DNA of 46,673 nt from an uncultured Prevotella sp. (GTDB lineage Bacteria > Bacteroidota > Bacteroidia > Bacteroidales > Bacteroidaceae). This document shows, one piece after another, positions 22,576 to 31,763 of this stretch. Both the position numbers and the translations under genes were made by a program. The stretch lies in the NCBI GenBank assembly GCA_947169685.1, contig CAMVQS010000012.1, positions 1 to 46,673 on the forward strand, written 5' to 3'. The number at the start of each line of letters is the position of its first letter. The first letter of the stretch is position 1. Below the pieces are notes generated by a model. The model was not told the origin of the DNA. It saw only the letters and a list, made by a program, of their open reading frames with translations, and did not search any database.

Positions 22576-22612
22576 CAGAGAAGAAAGATTTGGGAAAAAC
22601 CTTTCTTCTCTG
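22576..22612 (-). terminator. Perfect 12-bp hairpin after the OB-fold gene
   Basis: CAGAGAAGAAAG (22576-22587) pairs exactly with CTTTCTTCTCTG (22601-22612). It lies 13 bases beyond the stop of the minus-strand gene at 22626. There is no clean T-tract, so it may protect the 3' end rather than terminate. Confidence 0.6.
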
Positions 22613-22625
22613 AACATGTTTATTA

Positions 22626-23060
22626 TTAATGAAGTTCCACAATAGCTACTTTATAGCCCATTACCTCACCCATATCGGTAACTTTACCTTTTACAGATAT
22701 GCGTGTACCTTTACTCATGTTGATTAGTTTATTTGTAAACTCTTCCTTTTTATCCCTTGGAATCTGACATTGAACTGAAATCAAACTAAAGTCTGGTCCT
22801 TCCAGGGAGAAATATTTTCCCTCACTATCCATGTTTCCCAAAGTACCAACAATTTCAAACCACTTGTCTGAATACAGTTTCTGAGCCCTCATCGGATTTT
22901 GTTCCAGATCAGAAAGCATTTGTTCTGCTGTCACACTTTCCATACTTGTTGGTGCCTCTTCTGACACGACATTAGAACTATCAGAATCATCTGACGCAGC
23001 AAACCCTATGGCAAAAAGTGCCATCACTAACACTGAATAAAGATACTTTTTCATAAACAT
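22626..23060 (-). CDS. Secreted OB-fold (tRNA_anti-like) protein
   Basis: 144 aa; MKKYLY two codons in may be the true start. A signal-like hydrophobic N-terminus ends near AASDDSDSS. The C-terminal ~85 residues (AEQMLSDLEQNPMRAQKLYS, KWFEIVGTLGNMDSEGKYFS, SVQCQIPRDKKEEFTNKLIN, GTRISVKGKVTDMGEVMGYK) match the tRNA_anti-like OB-fold family (AxxxYxxKxxxVxGxV... GxxVxVxGxC). Despite the name these are usually secreted and of unknown function. The first ten bases overlap the end of the upstream membrane protein gene, so the two are co-transcribed. Confidence 0.7.
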   Translation of the reverse strand: MFMKKYLYSVLVMALFAIGFAASDDSDSSNVVSEEAPTSMESVTAEQMLSDLEQNPMRAQKLYSDKWFEIVGTLGNMDSEGKYFSLEGPDFSLISVQCQIPRDKKEEFTNKLINMSKGTRISVKGKVTDMGEVMGYKVAIVELH

Positions 23061-23527
23061 TTGACTTTTAACTTGTTAAACTTATACTTATTAATTATTT
23101 GGAATCCAATGTATGTTAACAGGGGAGTACCATAGCATATCAAGTCATATACGTCAAAGGTACCAGGAACCCAACCTATATATTGAAAAAATTCACTTCC
23201 AATGGTTACAACAGGAACTATGCTCAGCACCAAGTACTTTATCCATCGGGAGTCATCGTGCCAAACAATATCCATTAACACCAGATAAGCTGCACAATAC
23301 AATCCATCAGGAATACTAAACCTAATAAAGTCTGAAACATTCCACGACATGGTTATCTGCCGACAGTCATCAATGATGTCTGACAAGCCCAAAGCCGAAC
23401 ACCAATGATAAATGTTTAGCGTCTTGCTTCTAAAAAGCAGATAGATGCAACAGCCTATGGCTAACATGCTCAACCCAGAAAGAAACTGCAGAATTATTTT
23501 CCAGGTTCTTGTCCGATACCAAATCAT
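23051..23527 (-). CDS. Small integral membrane protein, VanZ-like
   Basis: 158 aa with about four hydrophobic helices (IILQFLSGLSMLAIGCCIYL, YCAAYLVLMDIVW, WIKYLVLSIVPVVTIGSEFF, PLLTYIGFQIIN). SEFFQYIGWVPGTFDVYDLI resembles the conserved ExxQ...pGRtfdxxDxxxN segment of VanZ-like proteins, which suggests that superfamily weakly. It overlaps the OB-fold gene by ten bases and is the first gene of the AT-rich block. Role unknown. Confidence 0.55.
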   Translation of the reverse strand: MIWYRTRTWKIILQFLSGLSMLAIGCCIYLLFRSKTLNIYHWCSALGLSDIIDDCRQITMSWNVSDFIRFSIPDGLYCAAYLVLMDIVWHDDSRWIKYLVLSIVPVVTIGSEFFQYIGWVPGTFDVYDLICYGTPLLTYIGFQIINKYKFNKLKVKCL

Positions 23528-23876
23528 ACTATACTATTAGGTCTTTAATTATTTCAGCACAACTACAGGAAGGTGTGAGCCTCTCAGTCTATCCTACCGA
23601 AGGCTCTGGTAAAACCTGTAAAGAGATAAAAGAAACAGCCCACACCCTTGGAGGATATATTGGATGTGAGCCAGTGATGGCTGCACAAGATATATTCCGT
23701 CCAAGGAGGGAACGTGTTCACTCTACATCTGCTTTACGTTGAAGTTTACCAGACTTTTCGGTACAGATGAAAGCTAAACGCTTCCTACTATGTTCGCCGC
23801 CTATTACTGAACGACACCGCAAAGATAAGAATTATTTAGCAAACTACGCTCAATGTGGGCTGCATTTTTACATTTT
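23528..23876. other. Intergenic stretch with an unassigned open frame
   Basis: A plus-strand open frame (23509-23742, 77 aa, containing KTCKEIKETAHTLGGYIGCE) has its ATG inside the opposite gene, no promoter, and no family I know. It could be a gene scrap. The remainder, 23743-23876, shows nothing. Confidence 0.35.
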
Positions 23877-24170
23877 TTATCGCAGCGTCTGAATCTGGAC
23901 GGTGCCGCCTTTGGACGTGAAGCGCATCTGGTGGCCATTGTAGTTCTTGGGATAGGCCACGCAAATGTCGCCTGTACCCTCCCAAATCTCTACGCCACCG
24001 TTGAGGCCGGTCTGTTTAAGTTCGCCGTCATACCAAATCAGCACGCCACCATGACTCAGACAGTTGGAGGGTTGAGAACCCTGAAAATAGGCTGTACCGT
24101 AGGTCCAGTCGGCCATTGCGGTCAACAACATGCCACAGAACACGAACAAAATCAGTAATCTTTTCATCAT
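23877..24170 (-). CDS. Small secreted protein, unknown function
   Basis: 97 aa (MMKRLL; the second Met may be used) with a clear signal peptide ending near LLTAMA. The mature ~77 residues (DWTYGTAYFQGSQPSNCLSH, GGVLIWYDGELKQTGLNGGV, EIWEGTGDICVAYPKNYNGH) are Gly/Tyr/Trp-rich and beta-like, with two Cys residues that could form a disulfide. No family is recognised. A minus-strand TACCTTCG box (at ~24207-24214) is about 37 bases upstream and probably serves it. It is base-compositionally like the core genome rather than the AT-rich block to its left. Confidence 0.55.
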   Translation of the reverse strand: MMKRLLILFVFCGMLLTAMADWTYGTAYFQGSQPSNCLSHGGVLIWYDGELKQTGLNGGVEIWEGTGDICVAYPKNYNGHQMRFTSKGGTVQIQTLR

Positions 24171-24300
24171 CGCTTTGCTTTAAATTATTAGACATTTATT
24201 TGGCTGCGAAGGTAACGAAAGAAAATGAAAAAAGGAAGAAACGGGCCGACCATTTCTTCCATTTCACAAAGATTATAGGATACAGTATAGCCGTCGAGTC

Positions 24301-25584
24301 CTACGGCAGTTTGTTTCCATTGACGAATGCACGATGCTCCAGACGGTCCTTATATTTCCGGGTGTAGGTACTGACCGGATTCATAGGACTCTCATACAAA
24401 GGGCAGAACCATTCGTCGGCCTTGATTCGCGCTAATGTCCTACTCAGTATTTCCTGATAACGCGTCATATAGGAATGGTGCGTAGGGTACTTCTGGAAGT
24501 TGGCAGTATCGTCAAGAAAAGCATTCGCCTCACTATAATATTCGTCAAGTTGCTGTTTATAACGAGAAAACTCGTCTGTAGTTGCTATGTGCAAATGTGG
24601 CTGACCAAGAAATGCTTTCTCTTCCTCGGAAAGGTCACTCTTTATGGGAGATTGTTTCGCCTGGATTTTTTGCTGTTCCTTGTCTGCAACAGCCACTTTG
24701 CTTTCACGCTGCTCAGCCGGCTGCACGATTTCTTTTACCAAGACTGTTTCTGGCTGTTCACTATTACTTTCCTGTTGAGGTTCTGCAATTCCGGCTGAAG
24801 GCTGATTTCGGTTTATCCAGAAGTAGAAACCGAGGGTCAGCACAAGAGCAAGTATCACTAAAGGCACCAATAATCTATGTCGCCTTTTTGGAAACAAAGC
24901 ATTCTGCAAGTCTTCAATAGTCTGATAGCGGTCTTCAGGACTTTCGGCTGTGCAGCGGGCTATCACCTTATTATATATATGGCGACGGGGCAGCTTTTCG
25001 AGTATCTTTCCGATGGCATAGATGTCCGTACGCTCATCGACGGCTCCGCCCGACAACTGTTCTGGAGCGGCAAAACCATTTGTACGTCCTTGTGTGTCAA
25101 CAAAAGTGTCAGTATAGCAACAGCCAAGGTCTATCAGCTTGACATCGCTATTGATGCGGGTCAGTAGGATGTTATCGGGCTTGAGGTCGAGATGGAGCAC
25201 CTGGTGACTGTGCAGACAGGCTACGGCATCCAATAACTGACGAAGGAACTTCCCGGTATTCTTCTTACTCTCAAAATAGTCGGGATGACGGGATAGCCGC
25301 TGGCTGAGTGTCTCACCGTCCACATACTCCATCAGTATGCCGTCATCGGAAAGGGAGAGATAACGGACGATATTAGGATGCTCCATACGGTATCCCGTTT
25401 CAAACTCTTTACGAAAGGCCTCCTGATATCGGATATCGCCAGCAAACTGGGGCTTCAACCTTTTCAGGAAGTGCAGTTTTCCATAGAGCTTTACACGGTA
25501 AGTGTCGCAAGTGGCCCCATTGGTGTCAACGGGTTCCATTCCCTCAAAACGAGGCTGTGCTTCTGAGAATTGTGACGAGTCCAC
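24301..25584 (-). CDS. Membrane-anchored Hanks-type Ser/Thr protein kinase
   Basis: 427 aa. Kinase domain ~20-230: HFLKRLK (catalytic Lys at 41 or 43), EHPNIVRYL, MEYVDGETLSQRL (hinge), HLDLKPDNILL (131-141, catalytic Asp133), LIDLG (152-154, DLG in place of DFG), FAAPEQL (activation-segment end) and DERTDIYAIGKIL. The glycine loop is degenerate (NGATCDTY). A transmembrane helix at ~237-257 leads to a periplasmic tail of ~170 residues with a helical region (DEFSRYKQQLDEYYSEANAF). It phosphorylates proteins in the cytoplasm in response to an external cue. The HTH-like gene upstream (33-base gap) is a candidate substrate or partner. Confidence 0.85.
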   Translation of the reverse strand: MDSSQFSEAQPRFEGMEPVDTNGATCDTYRVKLYGKLHFLKRLKPQFAGDIRYQEAFRKEFETGYRMEHPNIVRYLSLSDDGILMEYVDGETLSQRLSRHPDYFESKKNTGKFLRQLLDAVACLHSHQVLHLDLKPDNILLTRINSDVKLIDLGCCYTDTFVDTQGRTNGFAAPEQLSGGAVDERTDIYAIGKILEKLPRRHIYNKVIARCTAESPEDRYQTIEDLQNALFPKRRHRLLVPLVILALVLTLGFYFWINRNQPSAGIAEPQQESNSEQPETVLVKEIVQPAEQRESKVAVADKEQQKIQAKQSPIKSDLSEEEKAFLGQPHLHIATTDEFSRYKQQLDEYYSEANAFLDDTANFQKYPTHHSYMTRYQEILSRTLARIKADEWFCPLYESPMNPVSTYTRKYKDRLEHRAFVNGNKLP

Positions 25585-25617
25585 TATTATTAATTGAAGG
25601 ATTGAAGAGTTGAAGAA

Positions 25618-26169
25618 TCAGAGAACCTTAATGGAAGAGAGTCCTGACACGCGGCCGGCCGTAAACTGTCCGAGCGACTCACCATTGCGCCACACTTGGA
25701 CAACCAACAACGGATGATGAAGCACGAAGTTCAGAATCTCCACTTCGTCGTCGGCCTGCAGTTTACTGTTCTGGCTCTGTTCCACCTTGTAGCGGTTATT
25801 CCCGAGATACCTCAACGTCACGACACGGTCGGGCAGATAGGCGATTTCCACCACCTTGCCAACCTGCAAGTCTGCCGAGCGGACCTCATCGTCAGAACTG
25901 TTGAAATCAGAGTTTCCCTGGTCTTCTATCTTCGCCAGTTCCTCCCAATGGGCATAGCCTAAGTAGCGTGCAATAGCATCGAGCGTCGATGCATGGGGTG
26001 TACGCTCATCCTGAGCAAAACCCAGCAATCGTTTCAACGTAGTGGCTCCAATGCGGACTCCCGTCTTGCCCTGAATGTCGAGCGACAGGAGTTCACTGTC
26101 AGAAGGCAAGCGCAAGTCACTTCCGGACTTGCGCTTCAATAGTTCTATGATATGAAATGGAATCCTCAT
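25618..26169 (-). CDS. HTH-like protein linked to the Ser/Thr kinase
   Basis: 183 aa. The N-terminal ~85 residues look like a DNA-binding helical domain of the kind found in Bacteroidota regulators: MRIPFHIIELLKRKSG, GVRIGATTLKRLLGFAQDER and HASTLDAIARYLGYAHWEEL (the last two resembling an XRE-type helix-turn-helix). The C-terminal part (KVVEIAYLPDRVVTLRYLGN, YKVEQSQNSKLQADDEVEIL, LVVQVWRNGESLGQFTAGR) is a small beta domain. It lies 29 bases from guaA and 33 from the kinase on the same strand, so the pair may form a sensor-regulator unit within a longer transcript. DNA binding is inferred, not certain. Confidence 0.55.
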   Translation of the reverse strand: MRIPFHIIELLKRKSGSDLRLPSDSELLSLDIQGKTGVRIGATTLKRLLGFAQDERTPHASTLDAIARYLGYAHWEELAKIEDQGNSDFNSSDDEVRSADLQVGKVVEIAYLPDRVVTLRYLGNNRYKVEQSQNSKLQADDEVEILNFVLHHPLLVVQVWRNGESLGQFTAGRVSGLSSIKVL

Positions 26170-26198
26170 AATTCTCCATTTTCAATTGTCAATTCTCA

Positions 26199-27743
26199 TC
26201 ACTCCCACTCTATCGTTGCGGGTGGCTTTGAGGAGATATCGTAGCAGACGCGATTAACGCCACGTACTTTATTAATGATTTCGTTGGACACCTTTGCCAA
26301 GAAGTCATAAGGCAGATGGGCCCAGTCGGCTGTCATAGCATCGGTAGAGGTGACGGCACGCAGGGCAACGGGGTTCTCGTAGGTTCGCTCATCGCCCATG
26401 ACTCCTACGCTGCGTACGGTGCTAAGCAACACGGCTCCTGCCTGCCACACCTTATTATATAAGGTCTCACCATCGGTATCGACATACTCACGAAGGCCAC
26501 GGATAAAGATGTCGTCGGCATCCTGCAGGACGCGTACTTTCTCAGGGGTGATGTCACCCAGAATACGGACGGCAAGGCCTGGGCCTGGGAACGGATGGCG
26601 ACTGATGAGATGCTCGGGCATTCCCAACTGGCGACCTACACGGCGCACCTCGTCCTTGAACAGCCACTTCAGCGGCTCACAAAGCTGCAGGTGCATCTCC
26701 TCGGGCAGTCCGCCCACGTTATGATGGCTCTTGATGACCTTACCCGTGATGTTCAGCGACTCAATGCGGTCAGGATAGATGGTTCCCTGTGCCAGCCACT
26801 TGGCATCGGTAATCTTCTTTGCCTCAGCATTGAACACCTCCACAAAGTCGCGGCCGATAATCTTACGTTTCTGCTCTGGCTCAGTCACACCTGCCAAGTC
26901 GCCAAAGAACTTCTCACTGGCATCGACACCAATGACGTTCAGTCCAAGACACTTGTAGTCGTTCATCACCTGCTGAAACTCGTTCTTGCGCAACATGCCG
27001 TGGTCAACGAAGATACAAGTGAGGTTGCTGCCAATGGCGCGGTTCAACAGAACGGCTGCCACACTACTATCAACACCACCCGAAAGGCCAAGGATGACAC
27101 GGTCGTTACCGACCTGTTCCTTCAGTTCCTTCACCGTGGTATCGACAAACGAGGCTGCGCTCCAGTCCTGACGGGAACCACAGACATCGACGACGAAATT
27201 CTTGAGCAGCTGCGTGCCCTGCAAGGTGTGATAAACCTCCGGATGGAACTGGACAGCCCAGATATTTTTGGAGGCACACCAGAAGGCGGCGTTCATCACG
27301 TCGGCTGTGCTGCCTATCACCTCGAAGCCCTCAGGGATGGCGGTAATGGTGTCACCGTGACTCATCCACACCTGTGAACCCTTCTCGAAGCCTTGGAACA
27401 GCGGGTTGCTGAGGTCAATGGTTTCCAGATGGGCACGACCATACTCGCGTGAGTCGGCTTTCTCCACCTTGCCACCAAGTGTATGCGAGATGAACTGGGC
27501 ACCATAGCAGATGCCAAGAACGGGCAGGCGACCTACAAACTGCGAGAGATCAACCTTGAACGCCTCTGGGTCGTGGACCGAGTAGGGCGAACCACTCAGA
27601 ATGACACCAATGACACTGGGGTCATCCTTCGGGAACTTGTTGTAGGGCAAAACCTCGCAGAATGTATCGAGTTCACGCACACGACGACCAATGAGCTGCG
27701 TGGTCTGTGAACCGAAATCGAGAATAATGATTTTTTGTTGCAT
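26199..27743 (-). CDS. guaA: GMP synthase (glutamine-hydrolysing)
   Basis: 514 aa, full length. It converts XMP, glutamine and ATP to GMP in the cytoplasm, the last step of guanine nucleotide synthesis. The N-terminal class I amidotransferase has Cys79 (LGICYG), His167 and Glu169 (AVQFHPEV). The ATP-pyrophosphatase domain has the P-loop LSGGVDSS (220-227), and the C-terminal dimerisation domain ends [10 protein letters not shown] as usual. Its start is five bases from the stop of the MurU-like gene, so it is probably transcribed with it. Nothing unusual was seen. Confidence 0.97.
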   Translation of the reverse strand: MQQKIIILDFGSQTTQLIGRRVRELDTFCEVLPYNKFPKDDPSVIGVILSGSPYSVHDPEAFKVDLSQFVGRLPVLGICYGAQFISHTLGGKVEKADSREYGRAHLETIDLSNPLFQGFEKGSQVWMSHGDTITAIPEGFEVIGSTADVMNAAFWCASKNIWAVQFHPEVYHTLQGTQLLKNFVVDVCGSRQDWSAASFVDTTVKELKEQVGNDRVILGLSGGVDSSVAAVLLNRAIGSNLTCIFVDHGMLRKNEFQQVMNDYKCLGLNVIGVDASEKFFGDLAGVTEPEQKRKIIGRDFVEVFNAEAKKITDAKWLAQGTIYPDRIESLNITGKVIKSHHNVGGLPEEMHLQLCEPLKWLFKDEVRRVGRQLGMPEHLISRHPFPGPGLAVRILGDITPEKVRVLQDADDIFIRGLREYVDTDGETLYNKVWQAGAVLLSTVRSVGVMGDERTYENPVALRAVTSTDAMTADWAHLPYDFLAKVSNEIINKVRGVNRVCYDISSKPPATIEWE

Positions 27744-27748
27744 AGTTT

Positions 27749-28498
27749 TTATATGGTTTTAACAAATTCTTCTGCTTTGTCCAAAGCATCCAGCTTGCCC
27801 ACGTCAAGCACCTGCAGGTCGTCCTTCACGCAGCCGAAGATGCGTGAACGATGACAGATGCTGAGGTAAAAGTCCATGATGCTGAACTTGGCGGGAAAGC
27901 GATCCATAAGGGAGAACAGCCTTGGTGAGAACGAGTGGATGCCAGAGAAGGCGTACATGTTCAGCTCCTCACCATGCTGTGAAAGACCTGTACGGCGGAC
28001 ATACTCATAGGGTGACTTTACTTCACCAGTCTCCACGTTCTTCCACCCCATCAGACGCATGGCGTTGTCGAAGAGCAGGTAGCGCTTGGTCTTGCGACGG
28101 CTGACCAGCAGCACGGCATCCTCGTCTTGCTGATGCTGACGGGCGAACCACTGGTAATCTACATTGTCAAGTATATCGACATTGTGAATCAGGATGGGCT
28201 CATCGTCGCAGAAGAAGTCTTGTGCCTTCTTCAGTCCTCCACCTGTATCGAGCAGCTGTTCACGCTCGTCGCTAATAAGGACGTTAGGAATGTCCTGTTC
28301 TTGAATGTGATTGATAATCTGCTCTGCGAAGTGATGTACGTTGACTACAAAGCGTGTATAGCCAGCCTGCTGAAGCCGCTCCAGATTGATGTCGAGCAAA
28401 GGCTTCCCACCTACTGGCACAAGTGCCTTGGGCATGGTGTCAGTCAGCGGTTTCAAGCGGGTTCCCAATCCTGCGGCAAATATCATAGCCTGTTTCAT
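27749..28498 (-). CDS. Sugar-1-phosphate nucleotidyltransferase (MurU/ManC-like)
   Basis: 249 aa from the ATG at 28496-28498; the upstream frame to 28522 would precede the promoter. [20 protein letters not shown] and [13 protein letters not shown] are the signature of NTP transferases that activate hexose-1-phosphates. [12 protein letters not shown] is the metal-binding loop. Length and motif order fit MurU (MurNAc-1-P uridylyltransferase) and related short guanylyl/uridylyltransferases. An AmgK-like kinase lies at 31738-33192 on the same strand; AmgK and MurU are partners in anabolic recycling of cell-wall MurNAc. The -7 box ends five bases before the ATG, implying a leaderless mRNA. Confidence 0.8.
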   Translation of the reverse strand: MKQAMIFAAGLGTRLKPLTDTMPKALVPVGGKPLLDINLERLQQAGYTRFVVNVHHFAEQIINHIQEQDIPNVLISDEREQLLDTGGGLKKAQDFFCDDEPILIHNVDILDNVDYQWFARQHQQDEDAVLLVSRRKTKRYLLFDNAMRLMGWKNVETGEVKSPYEYVRRTGLSQHGEELNMYAFSGIHSFSPRLFSLMDRFPAKFSIMDFYLSICHRSRIFGCVKDDLQVLDVGKLDALDKAEEFVKTI

Positions 28499-28503
28499 GC
28501 TTG

Positions 28504-28534
28504 CAAAGGTAACATAAACCAAGCAAAAAGCAAA
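28504..28534 (-). promoter_or_regulatory. Promoter of the murU-like/guaA operon
   Basis: On the minus strand TTTG (28534-28531) and TACCTTTG (28511-28504) are 19 bases apart. Only five bases separate the -7 box from the start codon. Confidence 0.7.
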
Positions 28535-28551
28535 ATAAAATAGGAAATTAT

Positions 28552-28582
28552 TTTGTTATTGCAGAAATAATAATTACCTTTG
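28552..28582 (+). promoter_or_regulatory. Promoter of the small outer-membrane protein gene
   Basis: TTTG (28552-28555), 19-base gap, TACCTTTG (28575-28582), 29 bases upstream of ATG 28612. Back to back with the murU-side promoter. Confidence 0.75.
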
Positions 28583-28611
28583 CCGCAATAATTTTTAAAC
28601 ACTATTAAAAG

Positions 28612-29079
28612 ATGAAAAGATTATTTTTAGTATTGACCGTTGCACTCATGAGCATGGGTGCTATGGCACAAAGCAAGGGAGACCTTGCCGCTGGCGTAAA
28701 ACTTCTATACGGCACAGAGATTAAGAACATTGGTGCAGGTGCACGTCTCCAGTACATGCTGACCGACAACCTGCGTGGTGAGGGTAGCTTCGACTATTTC
28801 TTTGAAAAAGACGACCTGAACATGTGGAACGCTAATGCCAACGTGCATTACCTGTGCCCTGTTGGTGAGTCAACAACTGCTTACCCATTGATTGGTCTGG
28901 GTTTAGCCAACATCTATTCCGATATGGTGCACAACTCAGTTAAGCTTTGTCTGAACCTCGGTGCTGGTATCCAACAAGATGTTGCCAAGGACTTGGCACT
29001 CGACCTTGAAGCAAAATATCAGATTATCAACCATCACAACCAGTTTGTCGCTGCTATCGGAGTGATTTATAAATTCTAA
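28612..29079 (+). CDS. Small outer-membrane beta-barrel protein
   Basis: 155 aa with a signal peptide (MKRLFLVLTVALMSMGAMAQ). The mature protein shows alternating strands with Gly turns: LAAGVKLLYGTEIKNIGAGA, RLQYMLTDNLRGEGSFDYFF, LNMWNANANVHYLC, YPLIGLGLANIYS, LCLNLGAGIQQDVAKDLALD and a final strand FVAAIGVIYKF ending in Phe. This is the pattern of an eight-stranded OmpX/OmpW-like barrel (outer membrane beta-barrel family). Single-gene unit with its own promoter and two hairpins behind it. Role unknown; small barrels of this type are often abundant in the outer membrane. Confidence 0.75.
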   Translation: MKRLFLVLTVALMSMGAMAQSKGDLAAGVKLLYGTEIKNIGAGARLQYMLTDNLRGEGSFDYFFEKDDLNMWNANANVHYLCPVGESTTAYPLIGLGLANIYSDMVHNSVKLCLNLGAGIQQDVAKDLALDLEAKYQIINHHNQFVAAIGVIYKF

Positions 29080-29091
29080 CCCCTTGACGAT

Positions 29092-29162
29092 GGCAGCACC
29101 TGACTGACGTGCTGCCCAGATGACACGGGTGCACCTCCATACCGAACCAGGCATGGAGGTGC
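29092..29162 (+). terminator. Two hairpins ending the small OMP transcript
   Basis: GGCAGCAC (29092-29099) / GTGCTGCC (29109-29116), then GCACCTCCAT (29131-29140) / ATGGAGGTGC (29153-29162) followed by TTTGCGTTTGTTT. The second, ten-bp stem is the likely terminator. Confidence 0.75.
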
Positions 29163-29282
29163 TTTGCGTTTGTTTCATATACTTTGCTTGAGGTTACAAA
29201 GACGCAAAATAAAACAGGGAACAGGGAATAATACAAATAATAATTATACCTTTGCAAGCAAAATTAAAAACCGTAAAACAAA

Positions 29283-31697
29283 ATGAGACAAATTCTACTT
29301 ATTCTAACCACATTTATGTGTACGGGGCTGAGTGCCCAAACCTTAGTCATTAACGAACTCATGCAGTCAAATGTCGAGACCATCATGGACGATATCAAGG
29401 AATTTCCCGACTCATGGGTGGAGCTGTACAACCCCACAGATGCAGCCATCAACCTGAAAGATTACAAAATCGGTACCAAGGACAAGGCCAGCAAGGCATG
29501 GCAACTACCCGACAAGACTGTTGAGGCTAAAGGCTATATCATCATCTACTGTGACAAGGAAGGTTTGGAGAACAACCGCCTGCACACCGATTTCCGTCTG
29601 GAGTCAGGCAAGGATGGCAACCTTTACCTGTTCAAAGGCAGCGAAATTGTTGATAAGGTGGAAGCAATGGCTAAGATGCCTGCCCCCGATATTGCATACG
29701 GTCGCGAAACAGACGGCGGCGAGACATGGGGCTACGAGCTGAAGCCCACACCGGGAGCCCTGAATGAAGGCGGTGTGGTGAAAGCCAAGCAGATACTGGG
29801 TGCTCCCGTATTCAGTGAAAAGGGTCGTGTGAGCACTAGCAAGACTACCATCAACCTCACATTAAGTCTGCCGGATAGTGCTCCCGAAGGTGCCGTCATC
29901 CGCTATACCACCGACGGCAGTGAGCCTATTGCAACCAGTAAACAGTACACGGCTGCCATCAACATCACCAAAACGACGGTGATTCGCGCTAAGGTATTTT
30001 GCGAGGGCTGGCTCTCACCTGTCAGTTCTGCCCAGTCGTACATCTTCCACCCCAGAGAAATGACACTCCCCATCTTCTCCGTTCTGACCAACGACAGGTA
30101 TCTGAACAGCGAGGAGATTGGTCTTTTTAAAAACAACAACAGCAAGGAAGACAAGAAACTGCACGACTGGCGTCGCCCTGTCAACATCGAGCTCTTCACT
30201 GCCAAGGGTAAACAGAGCATCTTCAACCAGCTCAGCGAGACCCGTATTCAGGGTGGAGCATCACGTGCCAATGCCCTCAAGTCGATGGTTTTCTACGCTA
30301 ACAAGCGTTTCGACCCCAACCACAAGCGCTTCTCGTACGAGTTTTTCCCCGACCAGAAGCCTGGCATCACGGAGTTCAAGTCATTCTCGCTGCGCGATGG
30401 TGGCAACGACTTCGGCGACCTGTACTTCCGCGACCTCATCATCCAGCGCACGATGGCCAGCCATACTGACCTTGATTGGCAGGCAGGCCATTCGGCCGTC
30501 CTCTACATCAACGGTCAATACATGGGTATGCTCAACATCCGTGAGCGCAGCAACGAAGACAACGTTTATAGCAACTACGACGGACTCGAGGACCTTGACA
30601 TGGTGGAAATCGGACACGAACAGATCAATGGTGTAAATATGTTTGAAGAGGAGTTGAAAGAAGGCACTGCCGATTTCTATAATGCCTTCAAGGCTTTCTA
30701 TAGCGAGAAAGGCCACACCCTGGAAGAGTATAATCAGTGGATGGACGTCAGTGAGTATCTAAACGTTGCCGTGATGAACCTCTTCTATGGCAATAACGAC
30801 TGGCCTGGCAACAACACCGTTTTCTGGTGTCCCAACGATAAGGACAAGGATTCAGGTCTGCCAAAGATATTCCGTGTGATTGTAAAGGATACCGACTTCG
30901 GTCTGGGACTTTATGGCAAGCAGAACTCCTACAACATGATCGACCTGTTGTACCATCCCGAAAACCATCAGAATGATGCATGGGCCTACACAGAGCCTGC
31001 CACACGTCTGCTCAAGAACATGCTGGAAGACCCGGACATCCTGAATATGTTCATCGACAAGTGCTGCGTATTCATGGGTGACTTCATGAACGGTAAGGGT
31101 ACTGGTGAAATAATTGACATCATCAAGGCCGAGGCCTTAGAGGAATTCGTGGCCCACCGCGACAAGTACGATCCGGGATGGGGCTGGTGGCCAAAAGACA
31201 ACCGTACTGAGATCACGAACAAGTTTAATGATGCTAAGAATTGGGCAGAAGGTCGTCCGGAACACTTCTACAAGCACATTAGCAATAAGTGGAACCTCGG
31301 CACACCGATTGCACTGAAGATTAATCAGAGCAAGCAGAATGTTGACATTACTGTGAACGGCATCAATTTGTCGGAGAACACGTTTAATGGCAAGTTCTTT
31401 GCCAACCGCGAACTTACTATCACGGGTACCGCTCCTGAAGGACAGGTCGTAAAGGGCTGGCGTCTGAGCGGAGCAAGAAACGAAGAGATAACTGGCAGCA
31501 AGCTGACCATCAATATGACAAGCAGCGCACTGAATATTGAGCCCATTCTCGGTGAGGCCACTGGCATTAAGACCGTGGACCACTCAAACCTCACCGATCA
31601 ATCTTCACCGATTTATGACTTATCAGGTAAAAAGATAACGACACCGAAGGCTGGCAATATTTATATTCAGAACGGGAAGAAGATTATCTGGAGATAA
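29283..31697 (+). CDS. Secreted CotH kinase-family protein with lamin-tail domain
   Basis: 804 aa. Signal peptide (to CTGLSAQ); a lamin-tail-like domain at ~20-160 (LVINELMQSNVETI, DSWVELYNPTDAAINLKDY); a chitobiase/hexosaminidase-C-type repeat at ~175-265 (IRYTTDGSEP); a CotH domain at ~290-640 (ETRIQGGASRANALKSMVFY, FSLRDGGNDFGDLYFRDLII, AVLYINGQYMGMLNIRERSN, IFRVIVKDTDFGLGLYGKQN); and an InlB/TM-like repeat plus the C-terminal tail (IYDLSGKKITTPKAGNIYIQ). CotH of Bacillus is an atypical protein kinase; in Bacteroidota such proteins are secreted and of unknown target. It is monocistronic, and a strong terminator follows. Confidence 0.85.
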   Translation: MRQILLILTTFMCTGLSAQTLVINELMQSNVETIMDDIKEFPDSWVELYNPTDAAINLKDYKIGTKDKASKAWQLPDKTVEAKGYIIIYCDKEGLENNRLHTDFRLESGKDGNLYLFKGSEIVDKVEAMAKMPAPDIAYGRETDGGETWGYELKPTPGALNEGGVVKAKQILGAPVFSEKGRVSTSKTTINLTLSLPDSAPEGAVIRYTTDGSEPIATSKQYTAAINITKTTVIRAKVFCEGWLSPVSSAQSYIFHPREMTLPIFSVLTNDRYLNSEEIGLFKNNNSKEDKKLHDWRRPVNIELFTAKGKQSIFNQLSETRIQGGASRANALKSMVFYANKRFDPNHKRFSYEFFPDQKPGITEFKSFSLRDGGNDFGDLYFRDLIIQRTMASHTDLDWQAGHSAVLYINGQYMGMLNIRERSNEDNVYSNYDGLEDLDMVEIGHEQINGVNMFEEELKEGTADFYNAFKAFYSEKGHTLEEYNQWMDVSEYLNVAVMNLFYGNNDWPGNNTVFWCPNDKDKDSGLPKIFRVIVKDTDFGLGLYGKQNSYNMIDLLYHPENHQNDAWAYTEPATRLLKNMLEDPDILNMFIDKCCVFMGDFMNGKGTGEIIDIIKAEALEEFVAHRDKYDPGWGWWPKDNRTEITNKFNDAKNWAEGRPEHFYKHISNKWNLGTPIALKINQSKQNVDITVNGINLSENTFNGKFFANRELTITGTAPEGQVVKGWRLSGARNEEITGSKLTINMTSSALNIEPILGEATGIKTVDHSNLTDQSSPIYDLSGKKITTPKAGNIYIQNGKKIIWR

Positions 31698-31722
31698 GCC
31701 TTCCTAATCATACAGGATAATT

Positions 31723-31763
31723 AAAATTACGCAAGCGCTACTTCAGCGTTTGCGTAATTTTTT
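31723..31763. terminator. Bidirectional terminator between convergent genes
   Basis: AAAATTACGCAAGCGCT (31723-31739) pairs with AGCGTTTGCGTAATTTT (31745-31761), with one G-T wobble and A/T runs on both sides. It overlaps the last codons and the stop of the kinase-RapZ gene (which ends at 31738) and also serves the CotH gene. Confidence 0.9.

Noticed and set aside
23509..23742. 77-aa open frame upstream of the AT-rich block
   Set aside because: Its ATG lies inside the opposite gene, no promoter is seen, and the sequence matches nothing I know; kept only as a note on the gap.
26595..27377. 260-aa open frame opposite guaA
   Set aside because: Antisense shadow of a full-length, intact GuaA; His/Leu/Gln-rich composition typical of such shadows.
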